Below, piece after piece: positions 22,330 to 33,540 of a stretch of 47,500 bases of DNA. Origin of the DNA: Prorocentrum cordatum (lineage: Eukaryota; Sar; Dinophyceae; Prorocentrales; Prorocentraceae). Position numbers and translations under genes: made by a program. Numbering within the stretch: position 1 is the stretch's first letter; each line of letters starts with the position of its first letter. The notes below the pieces were generated by a model. The model saw nothing but the letters and a program-made list of their open reading frames with translations, did not search any database and was not told the DNA's origin. The stretch covers positions 185,587 to 233,086 of the forward strand of contig CAUYUJ010014342.1 of the NCBI GenBank assembly GCA_963575745.1. The letters are read 5' to 3'.

Positions 22330-23140
22330 TAAAGCAGAACATGACAGTCATGAAATACTCCTTGCGGCGGATTTCTTAGCACGGAATCTGCCATACAAAT
22401 TTTCAACTCAGTGTTCCCCAATAACGATTTCTCCATGAGGATTCTTTTCAACTGATTCTCTAGCAATGACCTCTCTGTAAGGGTTCCCTGACATGGAGTC
22501 CTTAGTGACGAAGCCGCAATCCTGAATTATTTGAATGGGTTGGCTGTTCCAGAATCCGCTTTCAGGGGTCGTAATGAGGAGTCTCTAGTAATGAATCTTT
22601 AATCGGGAACCAGGGAACACTTATTTAGAAGCCCATAGGAGGGAACCCGTCGTAAAGGAATCCTGATTAGACAAGGTTCCCTGAGGGGTCGGTATTTAGC
22701 AATCTGGACTTAGAATTCCTTAGTACGGAATCTTGACTAAGGAACCTTTCGTGGCTAATATTTAGGAAGGAATCTGCCTTACGGACGACACACTAAATAT
22801 TCCGACCCCCAGGAGCTCTTAGTGAGGAGTCTGGATTCATGAGTTCTTGATCTGGATCTTTTCGCCGGCAATCGATGCTTAGGTTTCCGTAGTTAGGGAT
22901 TCTTGCTAGAGAATCCGTTTTCAGGACATTCTTCGTGACGAATCTCCAGGGAGGGGTCCTTGCGCAGGAATCCTTGGAAGGGAATCGTTTTCAAATCATC
23001 CTTAGTACGGAATCCGTAGCACTCCGTATTAACCACTAGTATGGAAGATTCGGTAAGGAATCCTGGGTAAGGGTTCTTCACTCAGGAATCCGAGCCTAAG
23101 GAATCCTTCGCAAGAATTTTTTCGTGGCGGATTTCTACCC
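22330..23140 (-). repeat. Degenerate GGATTCC repeat field 2
   Basis: About 0.8 kb of diverged words such as TAAGGAATCC, TTAGTACGGAATCC and AAGGGTTC. AAGGAATCC predominates on plus, the reverse complement of the field 1 word, so the orientation appears opposite to 16850-17960. It is AT-richer than the surroundings and contains almost no open frames. Confidence 0.55.
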
Positions 23141-23149
23141 AGCTGGCTA

Positions 23150-23850
23150 CGGCAAGTCCCCCACCTTGCCTGGGTTGTGGGTTATAGGCCTCTGTTGGGA
23201 TAACATGGGGGGTCTCTCGGGGGCCTGTTGGGGGCAGTTTTGAGGCCTCTTGGCGGCCGTCCGTCTGATGGCCTCTTTGGGGCCTCTTCGGGCGTCTTGG
23301 GGGCCTCTTTGGTCTTCTCGGAGGCCTCTTGGGGCCTCGTGGGGGCTTCTTCGAGGGGAATGCTCGAATTGTTTGTTCGTGTTCTCCCTCTTGGGCCCAT
23401 CTTGTGGCCGTCTTTGTTCTCTCTGGGGCTGTCTTCGGCGCCTCCTGGGCCGTGTTGGAGCCCTCTTGGGCCGTCTTGGGACCCTCTTGGGGGCCTCTTT
23501 GGCCGTCTTGGGGTGGTCTTGGGGGACCCTGGGGCCGTCTTGGAGCGTCGGGAGCTCAAAAAGGCGACAAAGTGAAGGAGCATTGAAAAGCACACTGAAC
23601 ATTTGTAATTTTCGGCTCTTCGGCCCTTCTCCAGCTCCTCTTGGAGCGCCCTTGCAGCTTCTTTGGGGCCTCTTGGGTCGCTTCGGGCCAGACTGGGCGT
23701 TTTGGGGCGCTCTGGGGCTGTCTTGGAAGCCTCTTGAGCGGCCTGGGTGGGTTCCCTGGGCCGCCATGGAAGCCTTGGAGGGCCTCAGGTAGGCGCCATG
23801 GCCGCCCAGGGACCCTCTGGGAGTAGGGATGGCGCAGGTGGTCGGGGTGC
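23150..23850. repeat. CTTGGG cluster 3
   Basis: A G-rich 11-12 bp beat. Core A at 23586-23614 reads RKLQMFSVLFNAPS on the minus strand. Core B at 23351-23391 reads KRENTNKQFEHSPRRSP. The spacing between cores is about 223 bp, close to clusters 2 and 5. Confidence 0.75.
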
Positions 23851-24104
23851 TCCCCGCAGAGGGGGGGGTCCCTTAGAAGACTGCAGAAACCCTGCCAGAC
23901 AACCCTGGTCATTATTCCACGCCTCAACGGGATCCATGGGGGCAGATAGGGATCCATAGGCATCAATTTTCTGTTTTTAAAACACGGATGACGATGTTCT
24001 TGTTGTTGTTGCCCCCCCCCGATGCAGACCGGGTGCTAGGGGAGAAGGCGGGGGAGGCGTTTCCAGCACCCAGGCGTGCTATGCCGGGCTATTCCGTGTT
24101 GTTG

Positions 24105-24236
24105 TGTTTTTCGTTGTTGTTGATGACGATGATTGCGATGATGGAATGGTTATGACGACGCTGCACATTATGAGTATGACGATGTCGATGGTGGTGGTGA
24201 TAGTTGTGGTGCTGGTGATGATGACTATCATTTTTG

Positions 24237-24274
<38 letters not shown>

Positions 24275-24350
24275 GGGATGATGATGACGATGGTGATGCT
24301 GATGATGATGCTCATGATGATGACGATGACGATGACGATGATGATGATGC

Positions 24351-24384
<34 letters not shown>

Positions 24385-24581
24385 AGTGATGGTGATGGTG
24401 ATGGTGATGGTGCTGATGATGATTACGATGATGATGATGCTGCTGCTGATGATACTGATGGTGGTGGCGGTGGTGGTGGTGGTGTTGGTAGTGCTGATGC
24501 TGCTGCTGATGATGCTGCTGATGATGATACTTGTATTGGCGATGCTGTTGATGACGATGATGATGCTGATGATGATGATGC

Positions 24582-24616
<35 letters not shown>

Positions 24617-24623
24617 GTGTCGG

Positions 24624-24667
<44 letters not shown>

Positions 24668-24881
24668 GTGATGATGGTGATGATGGTGCTGATGCTTAGA
24701 TTGATGATGAGGTTGGTGGTGGTGATGAGGTTGCTGCTGCTGATGATGCTGCTGCTGCTGATACTGATGATGATTGTGGTGGTGGTGATGAAGATGAAGG
24801 TTTTGACGATGACGATGACGATGACATGCTGACATTGGTGACGATGAGGATGCTGATACCTGGATTGACAAATCATGATGC

Positions 24882-24919
<38 letters not shown>

Positions 24920-24968
24920 CTGATGATGATGATGATGATGCTGATGCTGATGCTGATGCTGATGTTGC

Positions 24969-25024
<56 letters not shown>

Positions 25025-25135
25025 GTGATGATGGTGATGATGATGATGATGATGCTGATGATGATGATGATGATGATGATGATGGTTGTGGTGGTGGTGG
25101 TGGTGGTGCTGATGAGGTTCATGATTGCACTGGTG
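24105..25135. repeat. (GAT)n array, about 1 kb
   Basis: Long perfect GAT stretches alternate with GCTGAT, GGTGAT and GACGAT variants. Frames read poly-Met, poly-Asp (plus) and poly-His, poly-Ile (minus), all from composition. Confidence 0.95.
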
Positions 25136-25139
25136 ATGC

Positions 25140-25852
25140 TGATCGTACTGGTGATGCCACCTCCTGGGTCCTTGGAGCAGCTCCCCCCCCGTTAGGCTCG
25201 CAGGGCCACGGGTTGAGCCGAGCGCGTGCACCTCGGTGGCCAAGAGGTTCGTCCACAGAGTTGCAGACCTCGCCATTTCGTTGTTGGGTTCGTGAAGTAC
25301 ATGCTTGGCTCAACGGTCACTAACCTCCCGGGGTGTGTTCTGGCCAGCTCCTCGAGCTGCGTCCAGCCGTGGCGACGAAGAGGTCTGCCCCCCCTCCCCC
25401 CCCAATCTCGACCTCGGACTGTCCTGCTCTCCCTCTCTGTGTCCCTCCTCGCCCCTCGCGCTCCCCTTAGCGCCCCCCCCCCGATGGCCAGCGAGGCCGC
25501 GGACGTGCGGCCCCCCGGCGAGGAATCCCGCGCTGGGGCTGCGTAGCCCTCGAGGGCGTCCAAGAGGGGGATGCGGATCAGGGGGGGGGGTGGTCGGATG
25601 GATGTCATGGCCAGTGCCCAGAAGTTTCCAAGATGTCACGGCTCTTGCTGTTGAGTATCAGTTGCTTGATTGACTGATTGCCTGACTTACAGCCCTGCCC
25701 TGACAGCGCACTGGCAACATGTAGACATCAAGGAAGCACATCTTCGCACCAGGCATGGGAAAATGTCTGATTGCCGAACAAGTACAGAGCCTCGGGGCAC
25801 GCACGCCATATCCATTGTCCCGGCGCAGCGCGAGGGCGAGCTGTAATATTCG

Positions 25853-25860
<8 letters not shown>
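25140..25860. other. Unassigned stretch between arrays
   Basis: GC-rich to about 25600 with poly-C and poly-G runs, then more balanced. Frames of 100-140 codons overlap on both strands without motifs. Nothing is called. Confidence 0.4.
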
Positions 25861-25883
<23 letters not shown>

Positions 25884-26125
25884 AGGAAGAGAGCGAAAGA
25901 GCGAAAGACAGAGAGAGAGAGAGAGAGCGAGAGAGAGAGCGAGAGAGATAGAGAGAGAAGGAAAGGGATCAATGTATATGTGTGTATAGATATATCTACA
26001 GAGAGAGAGAGAGGGGGAGAGAGAGAGAGAGGAGGATGATGTGGATGAGGAGGAGGAGGAGAGAGATAGAGAGAGAGAGGGAGAGATAAACAGACCGAAC
26101 AATAGACAGAGAGAGAGGGAAGGAG
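25858..26125. repeat. (GA)n array
   Basis: GAGAGAGA repeats with GAGC and AGAT interruptions, a short TGTATATGTGTGTATAGATA insert near 25974-25995, and GGA variants near 26030-26065. Strongly purine-rich on plus. Confidence 0.95.
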
Positions 26126-26323
26126 CAGACAGGGGGAGATTAGGGGCATGGCATTCGGCGCAATACTCGCCAACGATTTTGTGCCGCTGCTCCTGCGGTC
26201 CACAGCAGTTCCAGCAGGACATTTTACTCACCTGGTACCAATATCTTATTATCCAAACTCTTGAATCACGAAACAGTTATCTTAGCCAGCGCGGATTTCA
26301 AGCAGTTTGTTTTAGTAAACTAT

Positions 26324-26520
26324 GTCGTGCCATCTACGTGGTGCAATCTAAGTGGTGCGATCTCTGTGGTGCGATCAAAGTGGTACAATCTATTTGGTGC
26401 AGTCGATATGGTGCAAACTATGTGGTGCAATGTACGTGGTGTGTTCGATGTAGTGAAAACCACGTGGTGCGATCTATGTGGTGCAATGTATCTGGTGCAA
26501 TCAATGTGGTGAACTGCAGT
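26324..26520 (+). repeat. 14-bp minisatellite
   Basis: Thirteen consecutive units of exactly 14 bp lie in register from 26324 to 26505 with consensus GTGGTGCAATCTAT, followed by imperfect GTGGTGAACTGCAG and a last GTGGTGCAGG. GTGGTG is nearly invariant while the second half varies (AATCTAA, GATCTCT, AATGTAC). No indel occurs among the thirteen units. Confidence 0.9.
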
Positions 26521-26554
26521 TGACGTGGTGCAGGTAGTTTTGACAAACTCGGAG

Positions 26555-27240
26555 TTGTCAACACTGCTCGCGCAATCATCCCACCCACCCACCTGGCGTC
26601 TTCTTCGACGCCGGGAACAAGTGGAGCAAACGACTGTTGCTCTGGACGCCGTGGTTCCGGACGGAAGCCAAACGATCTCAAGGGCGACCTCGTCTGAGAT
26701 GGAGAGATTCGTTGGATGCGTGAGCGGCTTTCCATGCACGCGTTTCACTTGAGGCATTTTCCTAATTGCCATGCGCGCGTCTGCCCCTCAGGGGACCGCT
26801 CCGGCTACCGGAGCCGGCACGCAGACTTCCTGTCCTGTCCTGTCCACCTGGCGTCGATTGCGATGAGTGCTTGGTAATGGCAGGTGCATCCTTGCGGCCG
26901 CTCTAGCCACCGCATGCTCGCGCGGAAAGCGGCCAGCTTAGTCTGGCGCGACCGACGCGACCGCGGTTGCAGTGACCGCTGGGCACTTCCCAGCGCGTCT
27001 CGCAGGCCGCGCTGATGCGCGGGGACTTCAGTGCGAAACGGTGACTCGGGCGTTCGCGGTATCATGGTGACGTCGACAACGGTAGACACGATGATGACAA
27101 TGCGATGATGGTGAAGATGATGACGACGATGGGAAGGCTACTGACTGCGCAGATGCTGATCACTCCGATGACGATGATGGTGTCCTCGCGTCGGTAATGG
27201 AAGTGTTGAGAGGATGTCGACGTGCTCGTGCGGCCGACGC
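26555..27240. repeat. Duplicated segment C, copy 1
   Basis: Collinear with 27848-28230. Shared blocks include TTGTCAAC...CGCGCA-TCATCCCACCCA, TGCGGCCGC, GTGACCGCTGGG-ACTTCCCA then GCGCGT-TCGCAGG-CGCGCT, and C(T/C)CCGATGACGATGATGGTG. The offset falls from 1065 bp at the CTTCCCAGCG block to 960 bp at the GATGACGATG block, so this copy carries about 105 bp of extra sequence between them. On the minus strand both copies read TIIVIGV followed by a hydrophobic run. Confidence 0.7.
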
Positions 27241-27469
27241 GCGCCAGTGGCCCGCTTGGTATTATTTGACAGGGATCGTGCCCCCCTAACACGCGAGCGA
27301 AGGCGTTCCAATGATGTCGGCCTGCGCGCGCAAGACGCCCGTGTGGTCGAGATTGATGAACATATTGAAAAAAACCGATGGTTCCTGAAGGGTTCGCAAG
27401 AGTTTGCGCGCAGACCGGTTTTCGAAAACTGAGGTTGCACAACCATGTGTTGTAAAATTTTCTGAACAC
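27065..27469 (-). CDS. Hypothetical frame with C-terminal hydrophobic segment
   Basis: This minus-strand frame of about 135 codons ends in a hydrophobic stretch (TIIVIGVISICAVSSLPIVV then IIFTIIA, about 27185-27105), long enough to span a membrane. The same TIIVIGV start and hydrophobic character recurs in the paralogous segment at 28141-28073. Upstream residues are mixed and unmatched. The hydrophobic run overlaps GAT-like repeat DNA, whose minus strand favours Ile and Val, so membrane character could be a composition effect. No start codon is secure. Confidence 0.2.
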
Positions 27470-27552
27470 TTGGTTTAGAAATTTTCACGGAATCTACGTT
27501 ATTCGAAAAAAGGTTTCGGGGTGTGTGCGCGATGACGCGCGCGTGCGTTTTT

Positions 27553-27580
27553 TTGTTGTGTGTGTGTGTGTGTGTGTTTA
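27553..27580. repeat. (GT)n microsatellite
   Basis: TGTGTGTG run of about 11-12 dinucleotides. Confidence 0.9.
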
Positions 27581-27847
27581 TGTTTTTGTTGCAAGGGGTT
27601 TTTGGCAATTGGTGATTGGTGATAAACGAATGATGCGCGCGTAGTATTTTTTGCAGAGGTGGTGCTGGTGGGGGGGTCGAACCCAGCCTGGCTGGGATTG
27701 TGTATGTTCATAGTTGGGATGGGCGATGGGGCAGAATCGTATGTAAATTGCACTACGAAAGGGCGGGCGGAAAATTCCGCCCTCGTGGGCGTGGTAAATC
27801 TTACTTCTTCTTTCAAAAAGGAAATCTAATCAATGCACATTCGTGCG

Positions 27848-28230
27848 TTGTCAACCTCACCGTTCGCGCATTCATCCCACCCAACCACCTGCAATTCGGT
27901 TTGCAAAGCGCATGTGGCGGCGATTGCCATGGCTGCTTGGCGCTGGCTGGCGCATCGCTGCGGCCGCACCGTCGCACGTAGGCTTGCGCGCAGAGCGGGC
28001 AGGTAGCCTGGGGCTTCCGATGCGGCCTCGGTGGCGGTGACCGCTGGGGACTTCCCAGCGCGTTTCGCAGGTCGCGCTGACGATGGCGACGGCGAAGCCA
28101 ATGACGGCGCCGATGCTGCTCACCCCGATGACGATGATGGTGTACACGCGCCGGTGATGAAGGTTTTTGGCGGATTTCGACATGCGCGCGCGGCCAGGGC
28201 ACATTCAAGACGTTCAAATTTTGGCCACTC
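27848..28230. repeat. Duplicated segment C, copy 2
   Basis: Diverged partner of 26555-27240, same orientation, lacking about 105 bp present in the first copy. Confidence 0.7.
27872..28183 (-). CDS. Hypothetical small protein with one hydrophobic segment
   Basis: An ATG at 28181-28183 opens a 103-codon minus frame: MSKSAKNLHHRRVY, then TIIVIGVSSIGAVIGFAVAI (candidate transmembrane helix, about 28141-28075), then CETRWEVPSGH and an Arg/Pro/Ala-rich tail. A basic N-terminus followed by one hydrophobic helix resembles a small membrane-anchored protein. The paralogous segment 1 kb downstream on this strand conserves TIIVIGV and, further on, CETRWEVPSGH-like coding. I recognise no family. It may be part of a repeat and not a gene. 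Confidence 0.25.
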   Translation of the reverse strand: MSKSAKNLHHRRVYTIIVIGVSSIGAVIGFAVAIVSATCETRWEVPSGHRHRGRIGSPRLPARSARKPTCDGAAAAMRQPAPSSHGNRRHMRFANRIAGGWVG

Positions 28231-28239
28231 TGGGTTCAG

Positions 28240-28340
28240 GTCCCGTCCCGTTTTCGGGCATCTCGTCAGATCTAGGACAGGGAGCCCACTCGTGGCCGAG
28301 GCTCGCCGTGGCCAGAGGCACCTATGCGTTCCTTACTCAG
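28240..28340 (+). repeat. Dispersed repeat D, copy 1
   Basis: Contains ATCTAGGACAGGGAGCC and GCCGAGGCTCGCCGTGGCCA followed by a GTTCCTTA-TCA word. A close relative lies at 34575-34655 and a shorter one at 42742-42790. Confidence 0.55.
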
Positions 28341-28512
28341 CACCCCTTCGAATAACAGTGTGTTTGTAGGGAACGAGGGCGACCGTCATGCTGCCAGAAG
28401 GGCGTAGCGGCCAGGGGCTCGGATTCGGCCTCGGTGCAGCGGCAAGTCTCCCTGGTCCAGGTCCAGGCTGCCTGCCTGGGCTCGTTCGGCAGTGTCGTGC
28501 AGCACTGCAGCG

Positions 28513-28887
28513 ATGTCGGGCGAAGAGCAGGACGTGACGCCTGCCGTGATTGTGACCCCCCCCTCCGCGCAGGAGGCGGAGGTGGTCGAGGCGGTGGGTG
28601 AGGCGGTGGGGGCCATGTCGCTGCAGGCAAGCCGCGCCCGCGCCAGCTTTTTGCTTCCTGTTATCTGCCTTTTCTTCCTCTTCTTCGAAGTGTCAGCGGC
28701 AACGACAGGGGAAGATCGGCTCAGGTGGAACGCGCCGATCTGCGCTCGAGCCCTCTTCGGGCCCTGTAGGGGCGTTCCGAAGGCCTTCCAGAGGCCCTCG
28801 AGCGAGAGCCTTCAGAAAACGCCCGCTCCCCGCTCGATATCGCCCCCGTTTTGCGAGAGACCGTGGGCGGGGGCACGGGTCGAATAA
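28513..28887 (+). CDS. Hypothetical protein with acidic N-terminus and hydrophobic segment
   Basis: The first ATG inside this frame (28513) gives 124 codons. The N-terminus is acidic (MSGEEQDVTPAVIVTPPSAQ, then EAEVVEAVGEAVGAM). A hydrophobic segment follows (SFLLPVICLFFLFFEVSAAT, about 28648-28707) that could be a transmembrane helix, then a Cys/Arg/Pro-containing tail to 28887. This balanced composition differs from the Arg/Ala/Pro-rich shadow frames around it. No family is recognised, and a spliced gene cannot be excluded because dinoflagellate introns are hard to see by eye. Confidence 0.3.
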   Translation: MSGEEQDVTPAVIVTPPSAQEAEVVEAVGEAVGAMSLQASRARASFLLPVICLFFLFFEVSAATTGEDRLRWNAPICARALFGPCRGVPKAFQRPSSESLQKTPAPRSISPPFCERPWAGARVE

Positions 28888-29099
28888 TGATATAATGGCT
28901 GCTCTCTCCCGCCAGAGGGGCTGTGGTGGGGGGCGCGGCCCGCTTCCCATCCGCAGAAGAAACCACCAGTGCGCCTGGCCAGGGCATGGTCTATAGATCC
29001 TTTTTCCTGGGCCAGGGGGGCATATGTCCAGTTGCCTGCGGCACGACCCGCCACCGTGCAAGCACAGCGTTCTGGGTGGCGATGGTTCGAGGGTGGGAG

Positions 29100-29157
29100 A
29101 ACTGTGATGATGATGAGGAGGATGATAATGATGACAATGCTATGATGATGCTGCTGC

Positions 29158-29189
<32 letters not shown>

Positions 29190-29198
29190 TTGATGCTA

Positions 29199-29273
<75 letters not shown>

Positions 29274-30309
29274 GTAGTGATGATGGTGATTCTGACGGTG
29301 ATGGTGATGGTGATTTATGATGATGATGATGATGGCGATGATGATGATGCTGGTGATGATGATGCTGATGCTGATGCTGACGATGCTGATGATGATGCAC
29401 GTGCTGGTCATGGTTGATGCTGATGATGACGACGACGAACACGATGATGACGATGATGAGGATGATGATGCTAACGCCGATGCTGATGCTAACGCTGATG
29501 CTGATGCTGATGATGATGCCGACGATGATGATGATGATGATGCTGATGATGATGATGATGATGATGATTGGTGAGGATGAGGTTGATGGTTGCGATGATA
29601 AGGATGGGGGTTGTGGTGATGCTGTTTATGCTTCTGATGATGGTGATGATGATGGTGTCGGTGATGATGATGATGATGATGATGATGGTGATGATGGTGA
29701 CGATGGTGATGATGGTGATGATGGTGGTGATGATGATGACGATGGCGAAGGTGAGGGTGGCGGCGATGATGACGATGATGATGGTCATCATGTGGGTGAT
29801 CTTTGCGATTCTGCGGATGAGGGTGATGGTGATGCTTCTGCTGCTAATGATGATGGTGGTGGTGCTGCTGCTGCTGCTGCTAGTGGTGATGATGATTGTT
29901 TATGATGGTGTTGGTGACGATGCTGATGATCCTAATGATGCTGATGATGATGGTGGTACTGCTGATGATATTGATGCTGATGATTGGTGATGATGGTGAT
30001 GACGGTGCTATTGATGATGTTGATGACGACGATGAGGATGATGATGCTGATGTTGATGCTAATGATGATGATGATGATGATGATGATGATGCTGATGCTG
30101 GTGATGGTGAGGATGCTGATTCGGATGCTGATGGTTGTGATGATAATGATTATATCGATGATGCTAATGCTACTAATACTCATGTTTATGAATGTGCCGA
30201 TACTGCGGATGATGCTGATGCTGCTGACGAGTAATGTTGATGCTGGTGGTGATGCTGATGCTGCTGTTGATCATGATGAGCATGATGACGATGATTCTGC
30301 TGACGACGC

Positions 30310-30344
<35 letters not shown>

Positions 30345-30428
30345 CTGGTGATGCTGATGATGCTGATGACGACGATGAGGCTGATGACGATGGTTATGCT
30401 GCTGATGATGATGAGGATGATGCTGGGG

Positions 30429-30465
<37 letters not shown>

Positions 30466-30475
30466 CATGATGGGG

Positions 30476-30527
<52 letters not shown>

Positions 30528-30835
30528 TGTGATGATGATGGTGATGATGATGATGATGATGACGATGATTGTAGTGATGATGGTGATTCTGACGGTGATG
30601 GTGATGGTGATTTATGAGGATGATGATGGCGATGATGATGCTGGTGATGATGATGCTGATGCTGATGCTGACGATGCTGATGATGATGATGTACGTGCTG
30701 GTCATGATTGATGTTGATGATGACGACGACGAACACGATGATGACGATGATGAGGATGATGATGCTAACGCCGATGCTGATGCTAACGCTGATGCTGATG
30801 CTGATGATGATGTTGATGATGATGATGATGCCGTC

Positions 30836-30890
<55 letters not shown>

Positions 30891-31370
30891 GGTGAGGATG
30901 AGGTTGATGGTTGCGATGATAAGGATGGGGGTTGTGGTGATGCTGTTTATGCTTCTGATGATGGTGATGATGATGGTGTCGGTGATGGTGATGATGATGA
31001 TGATGATGATGATGGTGATGATGGTGATGATGGTGGTGATGATGATGATGACGATGGCGAAGGTGAGGGTGGCGGCGATGATGACGATGATGATGGTCAT
31101 CATGTGGGTGACCTTTGTGATTCTGCGGATGAGGGTGATGGTGATGCTTCTTCTGCTGATGATGATGGTGGTGGTGCTGCTGCTGCTAGTGGTGATGATG
31201 ATTGTTTATGATGGTGTTGGTGACGATGCTGATGATCCTAATGATGCTGATGATGATGGTGGTACTGCTGATGATATTGATGCTGATGATTGGTGATGAT
31301 GGTGATGACGGTGCTATTGATGATGTTGATGACGACGATGAGGATGATGATGATGCTGATGTGGATGCTA

Positions 31371-31406
<36 letters not shown>

Positions 31407-31757
31407 GTGCTGATTTTGGTGATGGTGAGGATGCTGATTTTGATGCTGATGGTTGTGATGATAATGATTATATCGATGATGCTAATGCTACTAATACTCA
31501 TGGTTATGAATGTGCCGATACTGCGGATGATGCTGATGCTGCTGACGAGTAATGTTGATGCTGGCGGTGATGCGGATGCTGCAGTTGATCATGGTGAGCA
31601 TGATGATGATGATTCTGCTGACGACGCTGATGATGATGATGCTGGTGATGCTGATGATGCTGATGACGACGATGAGGCTGATGACGATGGTGATGATGAT
31701 GATGATGAGGATGATGCTGGGGTGATGATGATGATGATGATGATGATCATGATGGGG

Positions 31758-31799
<42 letters not shown>

Positions 31800-31820
31800 C
31801 GATGCATGTGATGATGATGG

Positions 31821-31856
<36 letters not shown>

Positions 31857-31889
31857 CGGTTATTATTATTATTATGCTGCTGCTGCTGT

Positions 31890-31930
<41 letters not shown>

Positions 31931-32140
31931 CTGATAGTAGTGATGGTGATGTGTTGATGGTGGTGGTGGTGGTGATGATGAGGATGCCGATGCTGATTCT
32001 GATTATGGTGATACTGATGATGCTGCTGATGATTTTGATGGTTGTAAGGACGATTGTGCTGCTGCTGGTGATGATGCGGATGCTGTTGCTGGGTCTGGTG
32101 CTGATGCTGATGTTGATGTTGGTATGAGGAGGTGGAGGTG
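29100..32140. repeat. 3-kb (GAT)n field with 1.3-kb tandem duplication
   Basis: Imperfect GAT repeat throughout. Non-repeat landmarks occur twice in the same order: GTAGTGATGATGG at 29274 and 30571; GGTGAGGATGAGG at 29570 and 30891; ATTGTTTATGATGG at 29895 and 31201; TATATCGATGATG at 30151 and 31469. Offsets are 1297, 1321, 1306 and 1318 bp, so a block of about 1.3 kb was duplicated in tandem and then changed by a few trinucleotide gains and losses. A third partial copy seems to start near 31800. Asp-rich and Met-rich frames are repeat products. Confidence 0.9.
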
Positions 32141-32189
32141 GAGGTGGTGGAGGAGGAGGAGGATGAAGGCCTTCACCCTTCACATGTCT

Positions 32190-32800
32190 TCACTAGTTGG
32201 GGTCTCGTTTGGGCCGTCTTTGGGCCGTCTTTGGGCTGTCTTGGGCTCCTGTGAGGCAGTCTTGGAGGTCCCTTGAGCCGTATTGGGGCCCTCTTGCGCG
32301 GTCTTCGGGCTCTCTTGGGCAGTATTGGGGCCCTCGTAGCGGTATGCTAGGTGTCAGGGGGCCGTCGTGGGGTCGCTTTGGGCCGTCGAAAGGCCTCCTA
32401 AGGCCGTCTGGGGTCCTACGGGAGGCCCTCTTTGGCCGTCTTGGGGCCGTCTTCGATCTCTCTCGGGCCATAGTGAGACTTTATGGGCCATTTCGGGTCT
32501 CTCTTAGGGCCTCTTGGGCCGTCTTGGGGCCATCGTGGAGGCTTCTTGGGCCGTCTTGAACTGACGGAAGCCCGACGCGGCGAGAATGTGAACGTCATTC
32601 AAAAACCCAAGGGACACCTATGATGTTGGCTTCTTCGGACCCTGTTGGTGATCCTCTCGTGGCCCTCGTGGGCCCCATTGGAGTCATACTGGGCCGTCTT
32701 GAGGCCATATTGGGCCGCCTTGGGGCCAAGCTGGGCTGTCTTCGAGGCATGTTGGATCATCTTGGTGTCCTTGATTGCCTGCATGGGCCGGTTTGGAAGC
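32190..32800. repeat. CTTGGG cluster 4
   Basis: A G-rich array with clear 11-bp units at its left edge (TTGGGCCGTCT repeated at about 32208-32230). Core A at about 32570-32615 reads SLGFLNDVHILAASGF then RQFKTAQEA on the minus strand, resembling the cores of clusters 2, 3 and 5. No convincing core B was found. Confidence 0.7.
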
Positions 32801-33540
32801 TCGGGAGACGGATCCATTTTTCCAACGAGGGATCGTAGTTTCGTGAGCGCGGATCCATGCTTGTCACGAGGTATCGTGAAGGGGGGCGATGCATCAGACA
32901 GCCCTCGGCATTCTTCCACGCCTCAGCGTGCACAAGGCACGGTAGCGGATACCGTTCCAGGGCCCAGGATGGCTTCGGACAGGCATTGTCTTGGTGTGTA
33001 GGTACATTCTGCCTGCCCCGCCTCCTCCAGCCACATCTAGAAGACAAACAACAACATAATACATGCATTTTCCAGAGGTCCGTGCGGATTTCCTGTCCCG
33101 TGGCCAGCGCCTTCGGCGCGGCCCTCTGGCGCGCTCCGTACGCCGGGGGACGGGGAGGCTCGTGCCGTTTTTTTCCTTCGTGGAAGTAGACTGTTTGTAG
33201 GGCCCTCCATCGGGGATGGCAGGCAAGCGGGGTTCACCCGTCGGTCCTCTCAGGGCCGAGGCCTCGGGGCGTGTTTGGATCAGTGGGCGCGCGTTTCATT
33301 GGCCGGGCCATAACCGTCGTCGTCTTCGCTGGAGGTGGAGGACCAGGAAGTCGTCGTCTCTGTCGCCAGAGATGGACGAGGAGGAGGATGCCGTCGTCGC
33401 CGTCGCTGGAGGAGGAGGACAGGGGGGGTGAGGAACGTGTCCTTTGTTCAGGAAGATTTTGTGGGGGGCTATAAGGTGTTCAGGGAGCTCTGCTGCAACG
33501 AGGCCGGTTAGGAGCATTGTGAGTCGTGAGGACGTGAGGA
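32800..33540. other. Unassigned stretch
   Basis: Mixed composition and no recognised gene. A short imperfect duplication of GGATCCAT and ACGAGG(G/T)ATCGT words lies at about 32810-32880. Confidence 0.35.

Noticed and set aside
24105-25135. Long Asp-rich, Met-rich, His-rich and Ile-rich open frames
   Set aside because: All follow directly from GAT repeats read in different phases. The same happens at 14950-15440 and 29100-32140.
27672-27690. tRNA B-box-like GGTCGAACCC
   Set aside because: No A box at suitable distance and no cloverleaf; a single B-box-like word is expected by chance.
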